Counted from the first letter of the stretch, positions 11,506 through 21,432 are shown. The stretch: DNA of 64,000 nucleotides from an uncultured Alphaproteobacteria bacterium (GCA_902537215.1 CACBAM010000004.1:1-64000); one strand, 5' to 3'. The notes: generated by a model not told the origin, from the sequence alone. Translations and numbers: made by a program.

Positions 11506-11871
11506 ATGAATGAAAACGTGAAATCTAGAATTGAAGCATTAATCAATGAACATGACGTAGTCCTTTTTATGAAAGGTACATCAAAAATGCCACAATGTGG
11601 TTTCTCTAGTAGAGTTGTCGGTATTTTAAATTATCTCCAAATTAATTTTAAAGATATAAATGTTTTGGAGGATGATGATATTAGACAGGGAATTAAAGAT
11701 TTCTCTGATTGGCCAACAATTCCTCAGCTATACGTAAAAAATGCATTCATAGGGGGTGCAGATATAATCACAGAAATGACTATGTCAGGTGAGCTAGATC
11801 AATTATTTACGGAAAAGAGTGTGTCCTTTAGTCAAGAAGCAGCTGCAAGGATTAGAGAAGAAAACGCTTAA
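11506..11871 (+). CDS. grxD: Monothiol glutaredoxin (Grx4 family)
   Basis: A 121-residue glutaredoxin with the monothiol active site CGFS (in KMPQCGFSSRV near residue 30), the helix WPTIPQLYVKNAFIGGADI carrying the cis-Pro loop and the glutathione-binding Gly-Gly-Ala-Asp. Such proteins carry [2Fe-2S] clusters with glutathione and BolA. A strong AGGAG lies before the ATG. The 3' end overlaps the convergent zapA stop by four bases. Confidence 0.95.
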   Translation: MNENVKSRIEALINEHDVVLFMKGTSKMPQCGFSSRVVGILNYLQINFKDINVLEDDDIRQGIKDFSDWPTIPQLYVKNAFIGGADIITEMTMSGELDQLFTEKSVSFSQEAAARIREENA

Positions 11872-12311
11872 AATAATTTTGGTTGATCCGTTTCAATTTG
11901 TTGCGTTGAGTTCTCGTCAGAAAGAAATATATCTGATTTTTTATCACTTAATTTTGAAACCATTTCTAATTTAGCTACAATTTTTTCTACCAAGCTTTCT
12001 AGCTTCTGATAATCACTTTGTAGAGAATTTCTATGCCGTTCTAACTCTTGGTTTTTGTTTTTTAGATCAACGAGATCTTCTGATTTTTCTTTAAATGCTT
12101 TTGACTCACATTCTACGTCTACCAAACGGTCGGCTATCATTAATGCAGAAAGTAATAACATCTTTGACTCTGGAAGCCGGCCCAATTGAGATTGAATAGA
12201 ATCAGCTTCCTCATTGATTAGTGCAGCTGCCTCTTTAACTTTCTCCTGCTCTTCGTTGTCACAGGCAACTGAAAAAATACGCCCACCGATTGATATTTCT
12301 AATTCAGTCAT
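11868..12311 (-). CDS. zapA: Cell division protein ZapA
   Basis: FtsZ-ring stabiliser. The N-terminal ZapA globular head (MTELEISIGGRIFSVACDNE, EEQEKVKEAAALINEEADS) is followed by a helix with LLSALMIADRLVDVE and a C-terminal coiled coil (about residues 80-125). At 147 residues it is slightly longer than many ZapA proteins because of the coiled-coil tail. It overlaps the upstream DUF4164 gene by 8 bases and converges on grxD. Confidence 0.88.
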   Translation of the reverse strand: MTELEISIGGRIFSVACDNEEQEKVKEAAALINEEADSIQSQLGRLPESKMLLLSALMIADRLVDVECESKAFKEKSEDLVDLKNKNQELERHRNSLQSDYQKLESLVEKIVAKLEMVSKLSDKKSDIFLSDENSTQQIETDQPKLF

Positions 12312-12561
12312 TATTTGTCTCTAAAATTTCCTTTAATTTCATAATTAGCCTATCTATCTCCTCAGCGTCACTCTCCGCAGCCTTTTCTAACTTGCTAATT
12401 TTGATTAATAAATCATCAATATTGTGGGTGTTCGTTTCTACATCTTTATCTTTTTTATTAATATTGCCTGAAGCCTCACTCAAATTTTTATTTGCCAAGG
12501 CTAGTTCTAGCTTTTCCAAGGCAATTTCAAATCTTTTTTCTAATTTAACTAATTGGGTCAT
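12304..12561 (-). CDS. DUF4164-type small coiled-coil protein
   Basis: An 85-residue, almost entirely helical protein with heptad-like spacing and many Lys/Glu (LEKRFEIALEKLELALA near the start). Alphaproteobacteria often carry a DUF4164 gene directly upstream of zapA and divergent from tkt, exactly as here. The function is unknown; a division-related role alongside ZapA is inferred from coupling (8-base overlap). Start ATG at 12561. Confidence 0.75.
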   Translation of the reverse strand: MTQLVKLEKRFEIALEKLELALANKNLSEASGNINKKDKDVETNTHNIDDLLIKISKLEKAAESDAEEIDRLIMKLKEILETNND

Positions 12562-12695
12562 GGCACGATATATCTGCTATTATAACCGCTCTATTTGATT
12601 TAACACAAACCTTTTTCTAAAATACAAATATTAGATTTACTATGCTAAAAAATTACATATTATAACGAAACTGACTATAAGCAAAATTTTTTAAA

Positions 12696-14717
12696 ATGGA
12701 TATTGATACTTTACGAAAAAGTTTTTCCGACCATTGGGATAAAGCTACTGCAATCAGGATGTTATCTGTGGATGGAATTGAGAAAGCTAATAGCGGTCAT
12801 CCAGGAATGCCGATGGGTATGGCTGATGTTGTAACAGTTTTATTTGAGAAACACCTAAAGTTCTTTTCATCGGAGCCTAATTGGTTCGATAGAGATCGTT
12901 TTGTTTTATCTGCGGGTCACGGATCAATGCTTTTATATTCTGTTCTTTATTTAGCCGGTTATCCAGATATTACATTAGAGGATATAAAAAACTTTAGGCA
13001 GCTTAATTCAAAAACTGCTGGGCACCCAGAATATGGCCATATTCCTGGTATTGAAACGACTACAGGTCCATTAGGACAAGGACTTGGTAATGCCGTTGGG
13101 ATGGCTATCGCTGAGGAATTCATTGGAACAAGATGGGGTAGCGATCTCTGTGACCATTACACATATGTGATTGCTGGCGATGGGTGTCTTATGGAAGGTA
13201 TAAGCCAGGAAGTTATATCATTAGCAGGCAAACTAAAACTAAAGAAGCTAATAGTAATTTGGGATGATAATGGAATTACTATTGATGGAGGAGTCGAGCT
13301 TTCTTGTAATACTGACCAGATCTCTAGATTCAAATCGTCTGGATGGTCAACTTTTTCTTGTGATGCTCATAACCCGGTTGAAATTGATCAAGCGATAAAT
13401 AATGCAAAAAAAGACAACCGCCCATCCTTAATTGCTGCAAAATCAATAATTGGTTACGGTTCGACAGCTAAACAGGGAACCTCAGGAGTGCATGGTGCTC
13501 CATTGGGGAAGAATGAGGTTGAACAATTAAGAAAAAGTTTTGATTGGCAGCACAAAGAATTTGCAATACCGTCAAATATAAAGGAAGCGTGGGTAAAAGT
13601 AGGGCATAAAAATCGCACAGTTTTTAAAGATTGGACAGACCGCTTCCAATCTCTATCGGAAAAGAAAAGAACCGCTTTTTTAAATGAGCTAGATAAAATA
13701 TTTCCCTCAAAACTTACTCGAGGTATTAAAAATTTTAAAAAACTATATTCACAAGAAATTCAAACAGAACTAGCAACAAGAAAAGCCAGTGAGTTATGCC
13801 TGGACCTAATAAATGAGTGTTTTAATAATACCATTGGGGGCTCTGCAGACTTGACAGGCTCAAACAACACCAAAACAAAAACGATTGAGGTTTTTTCAGA
13901 GCTAAATCGATCAGGCAGATACATACATTATGGTATAAGAGAGCACGGAATGGCAGCTATCATGAATGGAATGTCTTTACATGGGGGAATAATTCCCTAT
14001 GGAGGTACATTTCTGACCTTCTCTGACTATTGTCGGGGTGCAATTCGTTTAAGTGCACTAATGGGTTTGGGCGTTATTTATGTTATGACCCACGACAGCA
14101 TAGGTTTGGGTGAAGACGGACCAACACATCAACCAGTGGAGCATTTGGCATCTCTTCGATCGATACCAAATTTAAACGTTTTTAGACCATGCGATGTTAT
14201 AGAGACTATTGAATGCTGGGAGATTGCACTCAAGTCAAAAAATAAACCCTCTATTATTTGTTTATCGAGACAGAATTTACCTTTAATTAGAAAGGAACAA
14301 GTTTCAATTAATCGATCGTCTAAAGGCGCATATATTGTAAAAGATTTTATTAATAAGAAAAAAGTAATACTTATAGCAACTGGCTCTGAAGTTCAGATTG
14401 CATTGATAGCGGCAAAGGTACTAGAAAATAATGGAATTGGTACAAGGGTAATTTCGTTACCTTCATGGGAATTATTTGATGAACAAGATTATAAATATAA
14501 GAAAAAATTGTTACCTAGAGGCACCGTCAGAATAGCTATAGAAGCTGGGGTTAAGTTAGGTTGGGAAAAATGGCTTTATGAAAATGGTGGTAGCAAAATC
14601 AGAACCTCCTTTATAGGAATGAAGGGCTTTGGAGCTTCTGCGCCAGCAAAGGATCTCTTTGATCATTTTCAAATCAATGTTGACGAAATATGTCGACAGG
14701 CTAAGACATTGATTTGA
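12696..14717 (+). CDS. tkt: Transketolase
   Basis: Thiamine-diphosphate enzyme of the pentose phosphate and Calvin cycles moving two-carbon units between sugar phosphates. ThDP motif GDGCLMEGISQEV near residue 160, N-terminal NSGHPGMPMGMADV near residue 32 and pyrimidine-domain segment GLGEDGPTHQPVEHLASLR near residue 472 are all present. Length 673 is normal. Transcribed away from the DUF4164-zapA pair; the 134-base gap must contain both promoters, and a weak TTTACT/TATTAT pair is visible for tkt. The pgk gene follows directly. Confidence 0.97.
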   Translation: MDIDTLRKSFSDHWDKATAIRMLSVDGIEKANSGHPGMPMGMADVVTVLFEKHLKFFSSEPNWFDRDRFVLSAGHGSMLLYSVLYLAGYPDITLEDIKNFRQLNSKTAGHPEYGHIPGIETTTGPLGQGLGNAVGMAIAEEFIGTRWGSDLCDHYTYVIAGDGCLMEGISQEVISLAGKLKLKKLIVIWDDNGITIDGGVELSCNTDQISRFKSSGWSTFSCDAHNPVEIDQAINNAKKDNRPSLIAAKSIIGYGSTAKQGTSGVHGAPLGKNEVEQLRKSFDWQHKEFAIPSNIKEAWVKVGHKNRTVFKDWTDRFQSLSEKKRTAFLNELDKIFPSKLTRGIKNFKKLYSQEIQTELATRKASELCLDLINECFNNTIGGSADLTGSNNTKTKTIEVFSELNRSGRYIHYGIREHGMAAIMNGMSLHGGIIPYGGTFLTFSDYCRGAIRLSALMGLGVIYVMTHDSIGLGEDGPTHQPVEHLASLRSIPNLNVFRPCDVIETIECWEIALKSKNKPSIICLSRQNLPLIRKEQVSINRSSKGAYIVKDFINKKKVILIATGSEVQIALIAAKVLENNGIGTRVISLPSWELFDEQDYKYKKKLLPRGTVRIAIEAGVKLGWEKWLYENGGSKIRTSFIGMKGFGASAPAKDLFDHFQINVDEICRQAKTLI

Positions 14718-14735
14718 TTGCGATTTCATTTAAAT

Positions 14736-15926
14736 ATGATGTTGAAAAAAATTCAAGATGCCGAGATAAAGAAACAGACGGTCATCCTCCGTCTTGACTT
14801 AAACGTTCCTTATTCAAATGGCAAAAGTAGTGATACATCAAGAATAGAGAAAACAAAAGAAACAATACATCATCTAATAAAAAACAAAAACAAAGTAGTT
14901 ATACTTTCACACTTTGGGAGACCAAATGGAAAAATAAATAAAGATCTAAGCTTAAGAAAACTATTGGGATACCTTAATGAAATCCTTAATTTAGATTTAA
15001 AATTTTTGCCATCACTTGAAATAGACTTATGGAGAGAAGAAATTGAAGCTTCTCCCTTTCCCTCAATTTTCTTATTGGAGAATGTACGATTTTCCAAATT
15101 AGAAGAGCTTAATGATCCTGACTTTAGCGCCAAACTTGCTTCACTTGGCAATTTTTATTGTAATGATGCCTTTTCAGTCTCACATAGAGCCCATGCCTCT
15201 ACTCAGGGGATAACTAATTATCTCCCAAGTTTTGCGGGTTTTCTTGTTCAAAGTGAACTTAAAGCTTTGTCTTTAGCATTGGAGCAACCTTTAAAACCAG
15301 TCACAGCTATTGTGGGAGGTTCCAAGATATCAACAAAACTTGAGCTTCTAGATAATTTAAGCAATAAAGTAGAATATTTGATAATTGGTGGGGCAATGGC
15401 CAATACATTCCTTAGTGCTCAGGGATATGGAATTGGTATATCATTTACAGAAAAAAAAATGATACAGACTGCAAAGGAAATAATTCAAGAACTGAAATAT
15501 AAAAAATGTAAGTTAGTCTTACCTCAAGATATAGTCTGTGCCGACTCACTTAATGAAAAAAAGGAAGCCCAAACATTTAGAGTTGATTGTTGCCCATTAG
15601 ATAAAATGATCCTTGATATAGGAATAAATTCTCAAAAGGACATAATGGATATAATTAAAAAATCAAAGACCTTGATTTGGAATGGCCCGCTGGGTGCATT
15701 TGAAACTCCACCATTTGATCAAGGAACAAATAATATAGCAAACTACGCAGCAAATAGAACTTCAAAAAAGCAATTAGTCTCAATAGCAGGGGGTGGTGAT
15801 ACTGTGAGTGCTCTTAAAACATCCGCTTCAATTTCAAAATTTAGTTATGTTTCAACTGCTGGAGGTGCTTTTCTGGAATGGTTAGAAGGCAAATCACTTC
15901 CTGGTATCGAATCACTCAAAATATAA
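14736..15926 (+). CDS. pgk: Phosphoglycerate kinase
   Basis: Glycolytic and gluconeogenic kinase interconverting 1,3-bisphosphoglycerate and 3-phosphoglycerate. N-domain substrate motif LRLDLNVPYSNGK, the HFGRPNGK loop, VIVGGSKISTKLELL-like hinge (VGGSKISTKLELL) and C-terminal nucleotide loop SIAGGGDTVSAL are all visible. I chose ATG 14736 (a second in-frame ATG follows it at 14739); an in-frame TTG at 14718 right after the tkt stop would add six residues with no family support. gap is not between tkt and pgk here, unlike many proteobacteria. Confidence 0.95.
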   Translation: MMLKKIQDAEIKKQTVILRLDLNVPYSNGKSSDTSRIEKTKETIHHLIKNKNKVVILSHFGRPNGKINKDLSLRKLLGYLNEILNLDLKFLPSLEIDLWREEIEASPFPSIFLLENVRFSKLEELNDPDFSAKLASLGNFYCNDAFSVSHRAHASTQGITNYLPSFAGFLVQSELKALSLALEQPLKPVTAIVGGSKISTKLELLDNLSNKVEYLIIGGAMANTFLSAQGYGIGISFTEKKMIQTAKEIIQELKYKKCKLVLPQDIVCADSLNEKKEAQTFRVDCCPLDKMILDIGINSQKDIMDIIKKSKTLIWNGPLGAFETPPFDQGTNNIANYAANRTSKKQLVSIAGGGDTVSALKTSASISKFSYVSTAGGAFLEWLEGKSLPGIESLKI

Positions 15927-15930
15927 AAAA

Positions 15931-16287
15931 ATGATTCCTTTTACGAATCAAGTATGTAATGATTCGTTTGAGGATCCTAAATTGTTCAAAAGCATAAAAA
16001 TTTTAGAAATTACTTTGTCCGCTGTATGCTTTATACTTTGTTTTTATTTTATAATTGCATCGTTCAAAGGAGAGTTTGGTGTTTCTTATAGGTACCAGCT
16101 TTTAGCAAAAGAAAAAGCTTTGACCAAAGAGTTAAAGTTGGTAAATGAAAAAACTAAGGCAGTTAAAAACAAAATTAAGCGGCTTTCAGATACAAGCCTT
16201 GACTTAGAACTTCTTGACCAGCAGGCAAGAAAAATTTTAGGGCTCATTGGTGAAGATGAACTAATAGTGTTTAAAATTAGATATTGA
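15931..16287 (+). CDS. Septum formation initiator family protein (FtsB/DivIC-like)
   Basis: A 118-residue bitopic membrane protein: short cytoplasmic N-terminus, one transmembrane helix at about residues 28-48, then a periplasmic coiled coil rich in Lys/Glu (KEKALTKELKLVNEKTKAVK) and the family ending LDLELLDQQARKILG. FtsB/DivIC proteins join FtsL and FtsQ in the divisome. Its position just upstream of the pdh genes is standard in alphaproteobacteria. Starts four bases after the pgk stop. Confidence 0.88.
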   Translation: MIPFTNQVCNDSFEDPKLFKSIKILEITLSAVCFILCFYFIIASFKGEFGVSYRYQLLAKEKALTKELKLVNEKTKAVKNKIKRLSDTSLDLELLDQQARKILGLIGEDELIVFKIRY

Positions 16288-16317
16288 AAAAATTTAGTTT
16301 AACGCTAAACTACATAT

Positions 16318-17292
16318 ATGAGAAAATCCAGTGCGTCAAAAAAAGAGTTACTTGAGCTTTATCACAAGATGCTCCTAATTAGAAGATTTGAAGAAAAAGC
16401 GGGGCAGCTTTATGGCATGGGACACATTGGGGGATTTTGTCATTTGTATATAGGCCAGGAGGCCGTTGTTGTGGGAATAGACTCCATTAAGGAAAATGGA
16501 GATCAAAACATTACTTCTTACAGAGATCATGGTCATATGCTAGCTTGTGGCATGGATCCAAAAATGGTAATGGCAGAACTCACGGGTCGTTCTACTGGTT
16601 ACTCAAAGGGTAAAGGGGGATCTATGCATATGTTCTCTAAAAGTGAAGGCTTTTATGGAGGGCACGGAATTGTAGGCGCACAAGTACCAATTGGTGCTGG
16701 TATCGCTTTTGCAAATAAATATAAAAAAAATAGTTGCGTATGTTTCACTTATTTTGGTGAAGGGGCTGCAAATCAAGGGCAAGTATATGAAGCTTTCAAT
16801 ATGGCTTCACTTTGGAGGTTACCAGTAGTTTTCGTTATTGAAAATAACCAGTATGCCATGGGGACTTCTATGGTTCGAGCGTCCTCAACTGAAGAGATGT
16901 TTGCAAGAGGACTGGCTTTCAATATTCCAGGGAAAGCCGTTAATGGTATGAATGTTCTTGATGTAGCGAAAGAAGCTGCTCAAGCGGCAGATCATTGTAG
17001 AACTGGTAAAGGGCCTTTTATACTTGAAATGAAAACATACAGGTATAGAGGGCACTCTATGTCTGACCCTGCAAAATATCGAACTAGAGAAGAGGTTCAA
17101 AAGGTCAGAGAAGAAAAAGACCCAATAGATATGCTACGGTCTGTATTGATAGAAAAACATAAAATCTCAGAAAAGCAGTTTAAATCAACGGATGCTGAGA
17201 TTAAAGCAATAGTAACTGAAGCGTCAGACTTTGCTTTAAACAGTTCAGAACCTGATATCGAGGAACTTTGGACTGATGTGTACTCTGGTTAA
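16318..17292 (+). CDS. pdhA: Pyruvate dehydrogenase E1 component, alpha subunit
   Basis: Decarboxylates pyruvate with thiamine diphosphate, as an alpha2beta2 tetramer with PdhB. N-terminal MLLIRRFEEKAGQLYGMG, the loop YRDHGHMLACGMDP, the ThDP motif GEGAANQGQVYEAFNMA near residue 143 and the phosphorylation-loop-like RYRGHSMSDPAKYRTREE near residue 242 are all typical. Length 324 matches alphaproteobacterial PdhA. pdhB follows 15 bases later. Confidence 0.96.
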   Translation: MRKSSASKKELLELYHKMLLIRRFEEKAGQLYGMGHIGGFCHLYIGQEAVVVGIDSIKENGDQNITSYRDHGHMLACGMDPKMVMAELTGRSTGYSKGKGGSMHMFSKSEGFYGGHGIVGAQVPIGAGIAFANKYKKNSCVCFTYFGEGAANQGQVYEAFNMASLWRLPVVFVIENNQYAMGTSMVRASSTEEMFARGLAFNIPGKAVNGMNVLDVAKEAAQAADHCRTGKGPFILEMKTYRYRGHSMSDPAKYRTREEVQKVREEKDPIDMLRSVLIEKHKISEKQFKSTDAEIKAIVTEASDFALNSSEPDIEELWTDVYSG

Positions 17293-17307
17293 AAATTAGG
17301 AAAAAAA

Positions 17308-18699
17308 ATGAAGACCCAAATTTTAATGCCCTCTCTCTCACCCACTATGGAAGAAGGTAGCCTTGCCAAATGGTACGTTAGCCCAGGAGATAAGGTTAAA
17401 CCAGGTGATATCATAGCTGATATTGAAACGGATAAAGCTCTAATGGAATATGAAAGTATTGAGGAAGGCACCATTGTTGAACTAATTGTTAAGGAGGGAA
17501 CGGAGAATATAAAAGTTAATGCCTTGATCGCGGTAATCGAAACCGAAGGCGCCGATGAGATTAATATTAGAAAGGTTGATGATAGCAAGATAATTGAGCC
17601 TGCTAGTATTGATAGTAATGAAGAAATTTTGAGCAAAGAAGATAAGATAGATAGTGTAAATACGACACTAGAAGACAGTAAAAAACTCGATAATGAGACA
17701 ACCGAAAATAAGGTAGTGAATGAATTAACTGTTAGGGAAGCAATAAACAGTGCAATTGCCGAGGAGATGAGACTTGATGAGGATGTTTTTCTAATGGGTG
17801 AAGAGGTAGGAGAGTATCAAGGAGCATACAAAGTTAGTCAGGGCTTGCTTGAAGAGTTTGGGTCGGAACGAGTAATAGATACTCCTATCACTGAGCATGG
17901 GTTTACCGGATTAGCTGTTGGCGCTGCTTTTACAGGAATAAGACCAATAGTCGAGTTCATGACATTCAATTTCGCCATGCAAGCTTTAGATCAGATAATT
18001 AACTCAGCAGCTAAAACAAATTATATGTCAGGTGGACAAATTAATTGTCCAATTGTCTTTAGGGGGCCAAACGGAGCAGCCGCTAGAGTCGCAGCTCAAC
18101 ATAGCCAGGATTTCGCATCATTATACGCTTCAATTCCAGGTTTGAAAGTGATTCAGCCATTTTCTGCAGAAGATGCGAAAGGTTTACTAAAGTCAGCGAT
18201 TAGAGAAAATAATCCGGTTATTTTTCTTGAAAATGAGATTTTGTATGGAAAATCTTTTCCAGTAAATATTGATTCTGAACAAATTATACCAATTGGAAAG
18301 GCGAAAACTATTTCAACCGGACAGGACGTGACTATTATTAGCTATGGAATCGGCATGATGCACACGCTTGAGGCTGATAAGAAGCTGAAGGAACTAGGAA
18401 TAAGTGCAGAGATAGTCGATTTAAGAACAATAAGGCCAATTGACTTCGATACAATAATAGAGTCAGTGAAAAAGACTAATAGATGTGTAACCGTAGAAGA
18501 ATCTTTTCCTGTTTGTTCAGTCGGAAGCTACATTGGCTCACAAATCATGATAAGAGCATTTGACTACTTGGATGCCCCAGTGTTGAATTGTACAGGGAAA
18601 GACGTTCCTATGCCCTATGCAGAAAATTTGGAAAAAGCAGCCTTAATTACTCCAGACGAGATCGTTTTTTCTGTTAAACAAGTTCTTTATAAAGATTAA
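17308..18699 (+). CDS. pdhB: Pyruvate dehydrogenase E1 component, beta subunit, with N-terminal lipoyl domain
   Basis: Residues 1-78 are a biotinyl/lipoyl domain with the lipoylation site Lys43 in [10 protein letters not shown]. An acidic linker (about 80-140) leads to the transketolase-like E1-beta domain ([19 protein letters not shown] onward; GRP-type segment [20 protein letters not shown] near 250) and C-terminal transketolase domain. A lipoyl domain on E1-beta is an alphaproteobacterial trait. Here it is the only lipoyl domain in the operon because the E2 gene downstream lacks one. AGGA precedes the ATG. Confidence 0.96.
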   Translation: MKTQILMPSLSPTMEEGSLAKWYVSPGDKVKPGDIIADIETDKALMEYESIEEGTIVELIVKEGTENIKVNALIAVIETEGADEINIRKVDDSKIIEPASIDSNEEILSKEDKIDSVNTTLEDSKKLDNETTENKVVNELTVREAINSAIAEEMRLDEDVFLMGEEVGEYQGAYKVSQGLLEEFGSERVIDTPITEHGFTGLAVGAAFTGIRPIVEFMTFNFAMQALDQIINSAAKTNYMSGGQINCPIVFRGPNGAAARVAAQHSQDFASLYASIPGLKVIQPFSAEDAKGLLKSAIRENNPVIFLENEILYGKSFPVNIDSEQIIPIGKAKTISTGQDVTIISYGIGMMHTLEADKKLKELGISAEIVDLRTIRPIDFDTIIESVKKTNRCVTVEESFPVCSVGSYIGSQIMIRAFDYLDAPVLNCTGKDVPMPYAENLEKAALITPDEIVFSVKQVLYKD

Positions 18700-18706
18700 A
18701 TTAATT

Positions 18707-19582
18707 ATGGGTAGAATATTTATAACGCCTTTAGCCAGAAAGTTAGCCTCTTTAAATTCTATAAATATCAAAGATATTTTAGGTACTGGACCAAGGGGAA
18801 GAATCACGAAAATTGATATCGAAAAACATTTAAAGCTACCCTCGTCTAGCAGAGATATCGAACAAAAGAATAATGCCGGACAAGTTATTGGTATAGACCA
18901 TGAGCTTATAAGCGTACCTAAAATAAGACAAATAATTGCGGAAAAGCTAACCCTTTCAAAGTCGTCAATACCTCACTTTTACTTAAGACGCAAAGCTAGA
19001 GTAGATGAATTGATTAACTTTAGAAATAAGACAAATAATTTACTTGAAAAAAACAATAAAATATCAATAAATGACTTTTTTATAAAAGCATGTGCTTGTG
19101 CTTTAATAGATTTTCCTGACTGTAATATGATCTGGCAAGAACAACATATGTTGAAATTTAACGAAGTGGCAATTGGAGTAGCTATATCAACTGAAGCGGG
19201 ACTCTATACCCCAACTCTAAGAAACATTGATAAAAAATCATTAAGTCAAATTTCCTTAGAAATGAAAAGTCTTATTGAAAAAGCAAAGAAAAAGCAACTG
19301 CGAAACAGTGACTTTATAGACTGTGCGCATGCCATTTCGAATTTGGGAATGTTTTCTATCGAAAACTTCGATGCAATTATTAACCCACCAAATTCATCAA
19401 TATTAGCGGTTGGGGCAGTTAAGGATGAGGTTATTAGTGAGAATGGAACTTTTTTATCATGCAAACAAGTTTACTTAACATTATCCGTAGATCATAGAAC
19501 GATTGATGGAGAACTGGGCGCAAAATTTCTTGATCGAATAGTATTCTACCTACAAAATCCCACTGTTCTCATGATAAAATAA
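18707..19582 (+). CDS. pdhC: Dihydrolipoamide acetyltransferase (E2) lacking a lipoyl domain
   Basis: Core acetyltransferase of pyruvate dehydrogenase. The protein begins directly with the peripheral-subunit-binding domain (ITPLARKLASLNSINIKDIL, GTGPRGRITKIDIEKHL, residues 4-42), then a linker and a catalytic domain ending in the active-site motif SVDHRTIDGELGAKFLDRI near residue 263. At 291 residues it is about 130 shorter than usual E2; there is no lipoyl domain and no room for one in the seven bases after pdhB. The single lipoyl domain on E1-beta must therefore serve the E2 core. lpdA (E3) does not follow. Confidence 0.93.
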   Translation: MGRIFITPLARKLASLNSINIKDILGTGPRGRITKIDIEKHLKLPSSSRDIEQKNNAGQVIGIDHELISVPKIRQIIAEKLTLSKSSIPHFYLRRKARVDELINFRNKTNNLLEKNNKISINDFFIKACACALIDFPDCNMIWQEQHMLKFNEVAIGVAISTEAGLYTPTLRNIDKKSLSQISLEMKSLIEKAKKKQLRNSDFIDCAHAISNLGMFSIENFDAIINPPNSSILAVGAVKDEVISENGTFLSCKQVYLTLSVDHRTIDGELGAKFLDRIVFYLQNPTVLMIK

Positions 19583-19583
19583 A

Positions 19584-20396
19584 CTAGTTTTTGTTTAAAA
19601 TTTGGTCCATCGTTTTTGATGGTTCCGGACACCCTGAACTTCCCACCTCTTTGGCGGGTACCCCAGCTACTGTCTTAAAAGAAGCTACGGACTTCAAGAC
19701 CAACGAACCAGCAGCGACCCTGGAGCACTCTCCAATCGAAATATTACCTAATATTTTCGCACCAGCTCCAATTAAAACATTATTTCCTATCTTTGGGTGT
19801 CTGTCACCCCGAACTTTTCCAGTACCACCTAGCGTGACAGAATGCAAAATAGAGACATTATTCCCAACTTTAGCCGTTTCTCCGATAACTAGATTATGAG
19901 CATGATCTAACATAATGCCCTTGCCTATTTTTGCACCGGGATGAATGTCTATACTGAAAACCTCAGATACTCTCATTTGTAAATAAAGAGAAAAATCTAT
20001 GTCTCCATTATTGTAAAGTGCATTTCCAATTCGGTGTGCTTGTAATGCAATGAATCCTTTGTAAAAGAGAAAAGGTTGATAAAACCAGTGGCAAGCAGGA
20101 TCCCTTTCATAAAAGGCAATCAAGTCATCCACTGCGTAATCACAAATATAAGGAAAATTACTAATTTGCTTTTGCAGAATTGGAATGAGATGTCCCAATT
20201 CAAAATCAGGGTTAGAAACCTTAACAGCGATGATATGCGATAATGCATCGCCGAAACTACTTTGACCCAAAATATTGTCTTTAAAATATTTTTTCATGTA
20301 ATTAGATTTCTTTAAGGATACCTGAGCTTCCTTGCAGATTGTTTCCCAAATCTTTTTTATTTTTATATCAGTTTGCTCCAATGACAATGCCTCCAT
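19584..20396 (-). CDS. cysE: Serine O-acetyltransferase
   Basis: First step of cysteine synthesis: acetyl-CoA plus serine to O-acetylserine. The N-terminal helical domain (about residues 15-140) is followed by the left-handed beta helix of hexapeptide repeats (DIHPGAKIGKGIMLDHAHN, VIGETAKVGNNVSILHSVTL, GDRHPKIGNNVLIGAGAKIL). Active-site His residues lie in the DHAHN and DRHPKIG segments. Length 270 is typical. It converges on pdhC with a one-base gap. Confidence 0.95.
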   Translation of the reverse strand: MEALSLEQTDIKIKKIWETICKEAQVSLKKSNYMKKYFKDNILGQSSFGDALSHIIAVKVSNPDFELGHLIPILQKQISNFPYICDYAVDDLIAFYERDPACHWFYQPFLFYKGFIALQAHRIGNALYNNGDIDFSLYLQMRVSEVFSIDIHPGAKIGKGIMLDHAHNLVIGETAKVGNNVSILHSVTLGGTGKVRGDRHPKIGNNVLIGAGAKILGNISIGECSRVAAGSLVLKSVASFKTVAGVPAKEVGSSGCPEPSKTMDQILNKN

Positions 20397-20433
20397 TGAT
20401 GATTCTTATTAACAACATAATTACGTTAAAAAA

Positions 20434-21411
20434 TCAATTTTCTATCTTCAATCTTCTATACTCTTTAACAAACCTGTTATGCTGTTTGAGATCCTTTGAA
20501 AAATTATGCCCTCCCTCTCCATTGGCAACAAAAAACAAGAAGTCTGTTTTAAGTGGATTTGAAACCGCGTAAATTGATGATTTGCTTGGATTACAAATTG
20601 GGCTAGGTGGAAGGCCATCAATTTTATATGTATTAAAGGGGGACTTTGTCTTAAGATCACTTCTATTAAGCTCTCTATTTAGCGGTTCTCTACCTTCTGT
20701 TAAACTATAGACAACAGTTGGATCAGATTGCAATCTCATTTTTTTTTTCAAACGATTTAAAAACACGGAAGCAACTTTTTTTTTGTCCTCCTCATTACCA
20801 GCTTCTTTCTCCACCATAGATGCCAAAATTAAGAGATCAAAGGCATTTTTCAGTGGCAATTCAGGATCCCTGTTTTCCCACGCAGTTTCTAATATCCTTT
20901 TTTGATTATTTCTCATTTTTAAAAAGAGATCTTTTTTCTTTGTGGTAATATCAAAACTGTATGTATTGGGAGCAAGCAAGCCCTCTTCACTGAAACTAAT
21001 CAAGTCGCCTTTAATCCTTGGATCATTATTTATCCGATGTATTACTGAAATCGTGCTAAGACCCTCGGGTATCGTGATTTTATTTTGAACCGATACTCCG
21101 GTAATCACTGCATCTAAAATATCTTTAATAGAGGCAGTTTTTGGAATCATGTATTCTCCAAACTTTATTTTGTCATTAAAGCCCTTAAGCCTCACAACAA
21201 GCATAAAAACCATGCGGTTTTCGATCAGATTTAATTCTCTTAGGTGACTGGCAATATTTGCTACACTTTGGCCCTTACTTATAATCAATAATTGCTCTTG
21301 CTCACTTGGGCCCGCCTTTTCATAGTAAAGTTCGAAACTAGTTATTGCAATATAAACAGAAATTAAACACGCTAAAAATAAGTAAAAAAAGTGAGAAAAA
21401 AAAGTAGCCAT
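20434..21411 (-). CDS. mltG: Endolytic transglycosylase MltG (YceG-like)
   Basis: Inner-membrane murein lytic transglycosylase that cuts nascent glycan strands. One N-terminal transmembrane helix (about residues 6-26) anchors the periplasmic domain. Family landmarks: IPEGLSTISVIHRI near 118, LASMVEKEAGNEEDKKKVAS with the catalytic Glu near 197, FLNRLKKKMRLQSDPTVVYS, and the C-terminal FNTYKIDGLPPSPICNP. Length 325 is normal. It is the last gene of the fabD-fabG-acpP-fabF-mltG order. Confidence 0.93.
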   Translation of the reverse strand: MATFFSHFFYLFLACLISVYIAITSFELYYEKAGPSEQEQLLIISKGQSVANIASHLRELNLIENRMVFMLVVRLKGFNDKIKFGEYMIPKTASIKDILDAVITGVSVQNKITIPEGLSTISVIHRINNDPRIKGDLISFSEEGLLAPNTYSFDITTKKKDLFLKMRNNQKRILETAWENRDPELPLKNAFDLLILASMVEKEAGNEEDKKKVASVFLNRLKKKMRLQSDPTVVYSLTEGREPLNRELNRSDLKTKSPFNTYKIDGLPPSPICNPSKSSIYAVSNPLKTDFLFFVANGEGGHNFSKDLKQHNRFVKEYRRLKIEN

Positions 21412-21432
21412 TACTTAGTTTTTGCGGAATTT

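Noticed and set aside
12562-12695. 6S RNA gene, often found near zapA in alphaproteobacteria
   Set aside because: The gap between the DUF4164 gene and tkt is only 134 bases, very AT-rich, and shows no long paired arms with a central bubble.
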